Source: CADEED01 sp041395625 (GTDB lineage: Bacteria; Pseudomonadota; Gammaproteobacteria; Steroidobacterales; Steroidobacteraceae). From it: 64,000 bases of DNA. Position 1 is the stretch's first letter. Every line of letters starts with the position of its first letter. Positions 23,058 to 30,505 of this stretch are shown here, in pieces. The position numbers were made by a program, and so were the translations under genes. Under the pieces are notes generated by a model that saw nothing but the letters and a program-made list of their open reading frames with translations, was not told where the DNA came from and did not search any database. The DNA is taken from contig JAWLAE010000002.1 of assembly GCA_041395625.1 (NCBI GenBank), positions 806,001 through 870,000 of the forward strand, written 5' to 3'.

Positions 23058-24157
23058 TGCGCGCGCATGGTTTCAGTCTGATCGAGTTGTTAGTTGCACT
23101 GGCTATTGGCTCGATCCTGCTGGTTGGCGCCGTGTACGTCTACCAGAACGGCAGGCAGACCTACGCCATCAACGAGAGCGTCGCGCGTCTGCAGGACCAA
23201 GGTCGATATGTGTTCTCGGTGATCGAGCCGGAAATCGAGATGGCGGGCTTCTACGGCTTCACCAACACGGCAGACAGCATCGGCTTCGTGACGGCCGCCA
23301 ATCCAGGTGCCGTGATACCGGCGGCGAGGCTGCGGCAGCAACCATTGCCGCCGCTGGCCGCAGCCCCGGTACCGGTGCCGGGCCTGCCGGCCGGCGCCCA
23401 CGCTTGCGGGGTCAATTTCGCGGTCGATCTGCTGATGCCCGTCCAGGGCTCCGACAATGGCCTCGCGGCAGGCATGCCATTCACCTGCGCGCCGAGCGCG
23501 GTCGCCGGTGGTGCAGTCGCAGCGACCGACACGCTCACGATTCGGCACGCCGGATTCGAGCCGGTCGCGCCACGCGCAGGTCGGGTGCAAGTGTACGCCT
23601 CACGGCTCACCAGTCGCACCGCGCAACGCCTGTTTGCCGATGGCGTGGCACCGGGCGCGATCAACGCGGACAACCAGATCCGCGATCTCGTCGTGCGGTC
23701 CTACTATGTAGCTAACAACTCGGTCGACCGGCCAGGCTTTCCCGCGCTGCGCGTGAAGACACTTACGGAAGCCGGTGGTGCGCCGGTCTTTACGGATACC
23801 GAGGTAATTTCAGGCGTGGAAGACCTGCAGGTGCAGTTCGGCATCGACACCGGCGACTACGACAATGATGGCGTCGTGGATCCAGGGGCGGATGCCAATA
23901 ACGACGGCATCATCGAGACCGACGGCCGAGCCACGCGCTACGTCAATCCAGACTTCCCCAACCTCAATCGATTTCAGATCGTGGCAGTGAGAGTCTGGAT
24001 CCGGCTGCGCGCCGACCAAACCGAACAAGGCTACAGCGATGCCGGCCGACCATATCAATATGCCGACGTCAATTACATTCCGGCCGGGGACGAGGCACGC
24101 TTCCGGCGCGCGGTGATGTCGCGCACGATTTCTTTACGCAATGCCAGGGTGCTCTGA
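23057..24157 (+). CDS. pilW: Type IV pilus minor pilin PilW
   Basis: A 366-residue prepilin, MRAHG/FSLIELLVALAIGSILLVG, followed by a large globular domain of the PilW type (NGRQTYAINESVARLQDQGRYVFSVIEPEIEMAGFYG near the helix). A Ca-binding-like acidic segment (DYDNDGVVDPGADANNDG, about residues 270-290) resembles dockerin/EF-hand loops. The frame is open upstream into pilV, but ATG 23057, sharing one base with the pilV stop, gives the correct six-residue leader region. It is part of the minor-pilin priming complex. Confidence 0.92.
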   Translation: MRAHGFSLIELLVALAIGSILLVGAVYVYQNGRQTYAINESVARLQDQGRYVFSVIEPEIEMAGFYGFTNTADSIGFVTAANPGAVIPAARLRQQPLPPLAAAPVPVPGLPAGAHACGVNFAVDLLMPVQGSDNGLAAGMPFTCAPSAVAGGAVAATDTLTIRHAGFEPVAPRAGRVQVYASRLTSRTAQRLFADGVAPGAINADNQIRDLVVRSYYVANNSVDRPGFPALRVKTLTEAGGAPVFTDTEVISGVEDLQVQFGIDTGDYDNDGVVDPGADANNDGIIETDGRATRYVNPDFPNLNRFQIVAVRVWIRLRADQTEQGYSDAGRPYQYADVNYIPAGDEARFRRAVMSRTISLRNARVL

Positions 24158-24158
24158 T

Positions 24159-24665
24159 ATGCCGCGACGCCTGCCGTTCGTCCACTCCCCGCCGCAGCGT
24201 CAAACCGGTGCTGCTCTCGTAGTGGGTCTCATCTTGTTGGTCGTCCTCACCATGCTGGCCCTTACCGGCACTAACACCTCGCGTACCGAGCTGGTGATGG
24301 CGCAGAACGAACAGTTTCGCAAGAACGCGGCGCTCGCCGCGAGCGCCGGCATCGAGCGGGCGATCGGCGCATTGGGCGCCGTTCCCGCAGTCCCGGGCGC
24401 ACCGCCGACTGTCGTTGCGGATGTTGAACTCGTGCCAGGCGAAGCCGAGCGGTATACGACGACCAGCCGTTACGTCGGCGACGAATTGAACCTGCCGCAG
24501 TCGAGCGCCAATCGGTTCATCGGCCTGCACTACGAAATCGCCAGCGACGGCACCTCAGTACGTAACGCGGCGGACCGTCAATTGCAGGGCATCATGGTCG
24601 TCGCGACCTCGGGCGGCGCTGCCGGCGAACAGTCGGTCGGCCAGCTCGGTACGGGACTTCCTTGA
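24159..24665 (+). CDS. pilX: Type IV pilus assembly protein PilX
   Basis: A 168-residue protein with the N-terminal signature QTGAALVVGLILLVVLTMLALTG and then an alpha-helical stretch (RTELVMAQNEQFRKNAALAASAGIERAI), which is how PilX proteins look: the prepilin-like helix lacks the Phe+1/Glu+5 pattern. An ATG at 24141 is in frame but lies inside pilW; ATG 24159 directly follows the pilW stop. It belongs to the minor-pilin complex that works with PilY1. Confidence 0.9.
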   Translation: MPRRLPFVHSPPQRQTGAALVVGLILLVVLTMLALTGTNTSRTELVMAQNEQFRKNAALAASAGIERAIGALGAVPAVPGAPPTVVADVELVPGEAERYTTTSRYVGDELNLPQSSANRFIGLHYEIASDGTSVRNAADRQLQGIMVVATSGGAAGEQSVGQLGTGLP

Positions 24666-24697
24666 GGCAGGCGGCGCGGACAGCGAGGACCACGGGT

Positions 24698-25084
24698 ATG
24701 AAACGCTATGGAACACCAACCCTTACCGTGGCGGCGGGCCTTGCAATCGTGCTGGGCGGCAGTCTCACGGCAAATGCCAAGGATCGGGCGGCGCCCAAGG
24801 TGCCACCCACCACACTCAAGATCGTGGAACAATCGTTCGAGGCGACCACATCGCAGGTCGTACTGCCGAGCGGTGCTGTCGGCATACTTGTGGTCACACC
24901 TTGTGTCGGTTGCACACCAGTATCACTGACCTCGAGCGGGTCGACTCAGTGGTTAGTGGGTCAGGAGCCCGTCAGTCTCGCCAGTTTTCGGCAGCATCTG
25001 ACGAAGTCGCCGCGCGCGCAGCTCGGCGTGTTCTTTTTCAAGGATCGCAGCGAGTTGAGCCGCGTCATCGCTACGGTCAATTAG
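24698..25084 (+). CDS. Small exported protein with a CxxC motif inside the pil run
   Basis: A 128-residue protein with a Sec-type signal peptide (MKRYGTPTLTVAAGLAIVLG, likely cleaved after TANA, about residue 26). The mature part holds one CVGC motif (about residue 70) after a beta-rich stretch (VVLPSGAVGILVVTPC) and ends with SLASFRQHLTKSPRAQL and FFFKDRSELSRVIATVN. I do not recognise the family. ATG 24698 has GAGG about nine bases upstream; a TTG at 24662 would add a non-signal-like leader. It lies between pilX and pilY1 and should reach the periplasm with them, perhaps as a folding or metal-binding accessory; that is inference. Confidence 0.7.
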   Translation: MKRYGTPTLTVAAGLAIVLGGSLTANAKDRAAPKVPPTTLKIVEQSFEATTSQVVLPSGAVGILVVTPCVGCTPVSLTSSGSTQWLVGQEPVSLASFRQHLTKSPRAQLGVFFFKDRSELSRVIATVN

Positions 25085-25114
25085 ACCGCCTGCACCGCTA
25101 AGGATTTCGACGCC

Positions 25115-28100
25115 ATGAGTCAGTCTGCTTCGCCCTGGCGTGTGATACTCGCCGCCATTTTCCTGACGGGATTCTGTGGCACGCCCGCACTTGCCGACGA
25201 CACGGAGATCTTCGTCGACCCGTCGGCTGCCGCAGGCATCCGGCCGAACCTGGTGCTGATTCTCGATACGTCGCTCAGCATGGAAGGTCTGGTCGATGTG
25301 CCGCGCTTGCCGTACGACCCCAATGGCAAATATCCCGGGCACTGTCGGCCTTTCACCACCTATGTCAGTTCCGGCAGTGGCGCGGCCGTGCCCGATTGCG
25401 CCGATGCAGCGACGCCCAGCATTCCCGATGCCGCGTTGAAATGCCGCGATGCCGTCGACAGCATTTCGCTGGCAGGTTTCTGGACGGGCGAAGCGCTGCA
25501 GTTCGATACTGGCTCTGCCACCTGGAGCGAGATGCCGCTGGCCGACCCAAATGCGGTGGTTGAATGCGAAGCGGATGCCGGCATACACGGCGAAGACGAG
25601 TCTTCGCCACGCCGATACGCGGCCAATGGCACGGCCACGCAGCCGTGGAGTGCGAGCGCCAGCGACGCCATCGCCTGGACCGGCCCAGTCGTCACACTGT
25701 ACAGCGCTAACTATCTCAACTGGTTGACGGCCGCGCCTATCCCGGGGCAGATCAGCCGACTGAATATCGTCAAGGCAGTTGCCAAGCAGATCGTTGCGTC
25801 ACTCAACAGCGCCAACCTCGGCATCATGCGTTTCAGCGCCAATGGTGGCGAGGGCGACGCCGCCGCCGAAGGCGGCATGGTGGTGCAGGAAGTGGTGGAT
25901 CTGCGCACGGCGCGCGCCTCGGTGCTGCAGGTGATCGACAGCCTGCAAGCCAACGGTTCTACCCCGCTCTCTGAAACACTGTACGAAGCAGGCCAGTACT
26001 GGGCCGGACGCGCAGTCGACTATGGGCTGAACTCGCAGCGTGCTCCCGGCGTACCGCAACCCAGCGTCGCGGCGTCGCGCGACCCCGCCGATCCGGGCCG
26101 CTACAAGTCGCCCATCGAGTATCAATGCCAGCGCAACTACACCGTTCTGCTGACCGACGGCGAAGCGCAGGCTGACAACTCCGCGGATGACAAGATACAG
26201 ACACTGCCTGGGTATGCCGCAGCAGTGGGCGGCGCTTGCACAGGCGAAGGCCAGGGGCGATGTCTCGATGAAATGGCGAAGTACCTGAATCGGGCCGATC
26301 TGCTCGCCGCCATGCCCAGTCAGCAAAACAGCCAGGTGTTCACGATCGGCTTCGGGCCCGACGTGACTGCATCGCCACAGCTGGTAGCCGCTGCGGCCGC
26401 CGGCGGTGGGCGCGCCTACAGCGCCGACAACATCGACGGCCTGACCACGGCGCTCCAGGACGTCGTTTCCACGGTGCTCGAAACAAGTTCTACATTCACG
26501 ACGCCAGCCGTCGGTATCAATGCGTTCAACCGCACCCAGACGGTCAATGATCTGTACGTGTCAGTGTTCAGCCCGCGCGAGACATTGCGTTGGCCGGGCA
26601 ATCTGAAAAAATATGCCATTCAGGATGGCGTGATCGTCGACGCGTTCGGTGCGAGCGCCGTCGATCCCAGCACCGGGTTCTTTCGCCGCGGCACGCAGAG
26701 TTTCTGGTCGACCACGCCGGACGAAGATCGCGTAACCGACGGCGGCGCAGCTTCGCGGTTGCCACCGCCGACGACGCGCAATGTGTATACCTACTTGCCG
26801 ACCGTGGGTAACCGCAATCTCACTGCCGCCAGCAACGCGATGGTTGCCAGCAATGCAGGCTTGACGGATGCGGTGTTAGGCACTGGCGGCGTCGGCCCAA
26901 CTCGCGAGCAAGTGATCGACTGGGCCCGCGGCGTCGATATCCAGGATCTCGATGCGGACGGCGATGTGACGGAAGCCGCCAAGCGCATGGGCGATCCGCT
27001 GCACGCCCGGCCAGCGCTCGTCTCCTACGGCGGCAGTATCGACACACCCGATGCCCGGGACGTAATCGTGCTGGTGCCGACGAACGACGGCGTGCTGCAC
27101 GCCATCGATGCTCGCACGGGTAGCGAACTCTGGTCATTCGTGCCGCCGGAATTGTTGCCGCGATTGCGTCAACTGCTGGAGAATCGGCCAGCGAGTCCGC
27201 GCAGCTATGGCCTGGACGGCGACGTGCGCGTACTGAAGTTCGATCGCAACCAGAATGGCGTCGTCGAGCCCGGCGATGGCGATCGGGTGTGGGCTTACTT
27301 CGGCATGCGACGTGGCGGCCGAAATTACTACGCACTCGATATCACCGACCGCACCCGACCGCAGATGAAGTGGACCCTCGGACCGGCTCAGTTGCCGGAT
27401 GTCGGTCAGACTTGGTCGACACCGGCGATCGCGCGGGTACGGATCGCCGGCGCCGCGCAGAACGGCGAGAACCTGGTGCTGATCTTCGGTGGTGGCTATG
27501 ACGCTGGCCAGGACAATTACAGTTATCGACTCGACACCGTCGGCAATGGCCTGTACATGATCGATGCGGCCAGCGGTGCAGTGCTGTGGTATGCCGGTGG
27601 TCCGGGCGGCGCGGGTGCTCCCGATCTGGCACTGGCAGCGATGACTCATTCGATTCCGAGTCGGGTCGTGACGCTCGACAACGATGGGGACGGCTTCGCC
27701 GACCGCATGTATGCAGCCGATCTCGGTGGGCGTATCTGGCGCTTCGATATCTTCAATGGCCAGGGACGCAGCTCGCTGGTGACAGGTGGGGTGTTCGCGT
27801 CCCTCGGCGGCGCGGCGAGTGCTTCGCCTGCCAACACCCGGCGCTTCTACTATGCGCCGGATGTGGCCCTGATTCAGCGGCGCGGTGCCGAGCCCTATTA
27901 CAATCTTGCCATCGGCAGCGGCTACCGCGGTCACCCACTCGATACCAGCGCGCAGGACCGCTTCTATTCCCTGCGGGACAAGAACCCCTTCGGCAAACTG
28001 TCTCAAGGGCAGTACGACGCCGCCACGCCGCTGTCGGAAGGCGACCTCATCGACGTTACCAATGATCCGGCTAACGCCGTTGTACCCACGACAGCCAGCG

Positions 28101-28567
28101 GCTGGCGGTTGGAGCTGCGGTTGAATGGCGGCTGGAGCGGCGAGAAGGTGCTGGCGGAATCGCTGACGGTCGGTGGCATCGTGCTGTTCCCCACCTACCA
28201 ACCACAGCCGCCCTCGGCGGTCGATCCGTGCTCGCCGGCGAACGGCAAGAACCGTGTGTATGCGCTGGCCGTCGATACCGGCAGGCCGGCCATCGATTTC
28301 AATGACACGGCGGACGATGCACTCACCAATGCCGACTTGTTCACCAACATCAATCAGACCGGCATCGCGGGCGAAATTACGTTCGCTTTCGATGCCATTC
28401 CGCTTGACAGCCCGCCGCCGAATGATGCGAGTGATGGCAACAATGCTCGTCGGGTCGACGCGCTGGGGCGACGTGCGTTGTGCGTCGTCGGCGTCGAGTT
28501 GCTGCAGCGCTGCGTATTGCCGGGCAGCGTGATGCGCACGTTCTGGCAACGGGCGGCACCGAACTGA
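25115..28567 (+). CDS. pilY1: PilY1-type pilus tip adhesin/assembly protein
   Basis: A 1150-residue secreted protein: a signal peptide (to about residue 27, cleaved after ALA), then a von Willebrand factor A region (about 45-460) opening with LILDTSLSM, the D-x-S-x-S MIDAS metal site, then the conserved PilY1 C-terminal beta-propeller (about 620-1080). The propeller has DRVWAYFGMRRGGRNYYALDI and the calcium loop DNDGDGFADRMYAADLGG. PilY1 caps the type IV pilus, counteracts PilT-driven retraction, and takes part in adhesion and surface sensing. The stop overlaps pilE by one base. The gene downstream of the minor pilins is arranged as in other gammaproteobacteria. Confidence 0.95.
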   Translation: MSQSASPWRVILAAIFLTGFCGTPALADDTEIFVDPSAAAGIRPNLVLILDTSLSMEGLVDVPRLPYDPNGKYPGHCRPFTTYVSSGSGAAVPDCADAATPSIPDAALKCRDAVDSISLAGFWTGEALQFDTGSATWSEMPLADPNAVVECEADAGIHGEDESSPRRYAANGTATQPWSASASDAIAWTGPVVTLYSANYLNWLTAAPIPGQISRLNIVKAVAKQIVASLNSANLGIMRFSANGGEGDAAAEGGMVVQEVVDLRTARASVLQVIDSLQANGSTPLSETLYEAGQYWAGRAVDYGLNSQRAPGVPQPSVAASRDPADPGRYKSPIEYQCQRNYTVLLTDGEAQADNSADDKIQTLPGYAAAVGGACTGEGQGRCLDEMAKYLNRADLLAAMPSQQNSQVFTIGFGPDVTASPQLVAAAAAGGGRAYSADNIDGLTTALQDVVSTVLETSSTFTTPAVGINAFNRTQTVNDLYVSVFSPRETLRWPGNLKKYAIQDGVIVDAFGASAVDPSTGFFRRGTQSFWSTTPDEDRVTDGGAASRLPPPTTRNVYTYLPTVGNRNLTAASNAMVASNAGLTDAVLGTGGVGPTREQVIDWARGVDIQDLDADGDVTEAAKRMGDPLHARPALVSYGGSIDTPDARDVIVLVPTNDGVLHAIDARTGSELWSFVPPELLPRLRQLLENRPASPRSYGLDGDVRVLKFDRNQNGVVEPGDGDRVWAYFGMRRGGRNYYALDITDRTRPQMKWTLGPAQLPDVGQTWSTPAIARVRIAGAAQNGENLVLIFGGGYDAGQDNYSYRLDTVGNGLYMIDAASGAVLWYAGGPGGAGAPDLALAAMTHSIPSRVVTLDNDGDGFADRMYAADLGGRIWRFDIFNGQGRSSLVTGGVFASLGGAASASPANTRRFYYAPDVALIQRRGAEPYYNLAIGSGYRGHPLDTSAQDRFYSLRDKNPFGKLSQGQYDAATPLSEGDLIDVTNDPANAVVPTTASGWRLELRLNGGWSGEKVLAESLTVGGIVLFPTYQPQPPSAVDPCSPANGKNRVYALAVDTGRPAIDFNDTADDALTNADLFTNINQTGIAGEITFAFDAIPLDSPPPNDASDGNNARRVDALGRRALCVVGVELLQRCVLPGSVMRTFWQRAAPN

Positions 28568-29016
28568 TGCCGCGCTTGTGCAAGATGCGCGGCATCACGC
28601 TGATCGAGCTGATGATCGCGATGGTCGTGGTTGCGATTCTGGCGGCGATCGCGGTGCCGAGCTATCGGGCGTACCTGTTACGCGCGCAACGCACCGAGGC
28701 GCGCACGGCGCTGAGCCGGGTACAGGCGGCGCAGGAGCGCTTCCTGCTGCAGCAGAACCGCTACGCCACGGACGCGGAGCTGGAAGCCGCGCCGCCCGCC
28801 GGCCTGGGCCAGCCGCGCAATACCGAGAGCGACAAATACGCGATCTCCATCCAGAATGCCGCGACACCGACCGAGTACACGGTGACGGCCACGGCGTTGG
28901 CTGCCGGAGGCCAGCAGGACGACAGCAAATGCGCGCTCCTGCGTATCGATCACAACGGCATCAAGTATGCCGCCGACGCGTCTGGAACTGATTCAACCCG
29001 CGATTGCTGGCGTTGA
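28567..29016 (+). CDS. pilE: PilE-type type IV (minor) pilin
   Basis: A 149-residue prepilin: leader MPRLCKMRG, then ITLIELMIAMVVVAILAAIA and VPSYRAYLLRAQRTEARTALSRVQAAQERF, the classical PilE/ComP pattern. Two cysteines near the C-terminus (SKCALLRID and RDCWR) form the D-region disulfide. ATG 28567 overlaps the pilY1 stop (TGATG). It ends the pil run and is convergent with ispH, eight bases apart with no visible terminator. Confidence 0.9.
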   Translation: MPRLCKMRGITLIELMIAMVVVAILAAIAVPSYRAYLLRAQRTEARTALSRVQAAQERFLLQQNRYATDAELEAAPPAGLGQPRNTESDKYAISIQNAATPTEYTVTATALAAGGQQDDSKCALLRIDHNGIKYAADASGTDSTRDCWR

Positions 29017-29024
29017 CGACGCGC

Positions 29025-29990
29025 TCAAGTCGTAGATTCCGCCGGATCGCGCGGCAGCTTGCGCAGTGTCTTGGGCAGCGTGAAGACAACATGCTCCTCA
29101 CGCCCGACGAGGTCTTGCGGCACCTCTGCGCCCCACTCCCGTAAGCGCGCCACCACGCCCTGCACTAACGACTCCGGTGCCGACGCGCCAGCCGTCAAGC
29201 CGATGGTTTGCTTGCCCTGCAGCCATACGCGCTGCAATTGCGTGGCATCGTCGATCAGATATCCCGCGACGCCCGCGCGCTCGGCCAATTCCCGCAATCG
29301 ATTCGAATTGGAACTGGTTTGCGAGCCGACGACCAATAGCATGTCACACTGGGTCAGCAGCAACTTGACTGCGTCCTGCCGGTTCTGCGTGGCGTAGCAG
29401 ATATCCTCACGCCGCGGACTGGCGAGCGACGGAAACCGCCGTCGGAGCGTAGCCACGATGCTCGCGGTGTCATCCACTGACAGCGTCGTTTGCGTGACGA
29501 ATGCCAGGCGCGACGGGTCCTGCACCTGCAATTGCTCGGCGCCAGCAAGGTCCTCCACCAGATACATGCGGCCGCCGTACGACTCATCGAAGCGACCCAT
29601 CGTGCCCTCTACTTCCGGGTGATCACGATGCCCGATGAGCACGACCTCGCGGCCATCGCGGGCGTAGCGCGCTACCTCCATATGCACCTTGGTGACGAGC
29701 GGACAGGTGGCATCGAACACGTTGAGCGCGCGCCGCGCGCCTTCAAGCTCGACGGCGCTCGACACGCCATGCGCGGAAAATACGACCGTAGCCGCGTCCG
29801 GCACTTCATCCAGCTCATCGACGAAGACTGCGCCGAGCGCGCGCAGGCGACCGACGACGTGCACGTTGTGCACCACTTCGTGGCGTACGTAGATGGGCGC
29901 GCCGAACAATTCGAGCGCGCGTTCGACTATCTCGATCGCCCGATCGACGCCGGCGCAGAAACCGCGGGGATTCGCCAACAGCAGTTTCAT
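29025..29990 (-). CDS. ispH: 4-hydroxy-3-methylbut-2-enyl diphosphate reductase
   Basis: The [4Fe-4S] enzyme performs the last MEP-pathway step, reducing HMBPP to isopentenyl and dimethylallyl diphosphate. At 321 residues it has the three cluster cysteines: C12 in NPRGFCAGVDRA, the DATCPLVTKVH Cys and the LTQCDMLLVVG Cys. HEVVHN, GHRDHPEVEGTMG and GSQTSSNSNRL are also intact. The frame is open far upstream, but ATG 29990 overlaps the lspA stop as ATGA. It is the end of the ribF-ileS-lspA-ispH order common in gammaproteobacteria. Confidence 0.97.
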   Translation of the reverse strand: MKLLLANPRGFCAGVDRAIEIVERALELFGAPIYVRHEVVHNVHVVGRLRALGAVFVDELDEVPDAATVVFSAHGVSSAVELEGARRALNVFDATCPLVTKVHMEVARYARDGREVVLIGHRDHPEVEGTMGRFDESYGGRMYLVEDLAGAEQLQVQDPSRLAFVTQTTLSVDDTASIVATLRRRFPSLASPRREDICYATQNRQDAVKLLLTQCDMLLVVGSQTSSNSNRLRELAERAGVAGYLIDDATQLQRVWLQGKQTIGLTAGASAPESLVQGVVARLREWGAEVPQDLVGREEHVVFTLPKTLRKLPRDPAESTT

Positions 29991-30505
29991 CGTCGGCCGC
30001 GTCGGTGCTCGAGAAGAGCGTCGAAAAGTATCAGCGCAGCCCCCACGGTGATCGCGGAGTCGGCGACATTGAAGGCGGGGAAAAAGTGCTCGTTCCACCA
30101 GTGCGCAAGGATGAAATCGACGACGAAGCCGTGCTCCAGCCGATCGATCACATTGCCGAGCGCGCCGCCCATGATGAGCGCCAGCCCTGCGCTCAGCACC
30201 TTGTGGGCAGCGAGCGGCAGGCGTCGCAGCCAGACGACGATGGCGATCGACACACCGGTCGCCAGCGCCGTAAAGAACCAGCGCTGCCAGCCCCCGGCAC
30301 CCGCCAGAAAGCTGAAGGCGGCACCCGGATTGTGGGCGCGCACGATATCGAGTACCGGCAGCAGCGGCCAGCGCTCGCCCAGCACGAAGTTCTGCTCGAT
30401 CCATTGCTTGGTAATCTGGTCGGCGACGATCACGAACGCGGCGATCCACAGCCAGCGCGCGCCGCTCTGGCGCCAGTGTGCAGGTCGTGGTGGATCGTTG
30501 CTCAT
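29987..30505 (-). CDS. lspA: Lipoprotein signal peptidase
   Basis: A 172-residue inner-membrane aspartic protease with four transmembrane helices that removes the signal peptide from prolipoproteins, such as the lipoproteins coded at 5137 and 44790. The catalytic Asp pair lies in GNVIDRLEHGFVVDFI and FNVADSAITVG; DQITKQWIE near the N-terminus and NPGAAFSFLA are conserved. ATGA overlaps join it to ileS upstream and ispH downstream. Confidence 0.96.
   Translation of the reverse strand: MSNDPPRPAHWRQSGARWLWIAAFVIVADQITKQWIEQNFVLGERWPLLPVLDIVRAHNPGAAFSFLAGAGGWQRWFFTALATGVSIAIVVWLRRLPLAAHKVLSAGLALIMGGALGNVIDRLEHGFVVDFILAHWWNEHFFPAFNVADSAITVGAALILFDALLEHRRGRR

Noticed and set aside
24141..24158. 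Earlier in-frame ATG for pilX
   Set aside because: It lies inside the end of pilW; ATG 24159 directly after the pilW stop gives the correct short leader.
27134..28549. 471-codon minus-strand ORF opposite pilY1
   Set aside because: It lies wholly within the pilY1 propeller, where the plus strand carries clear calcium-loop and propeller motifs.
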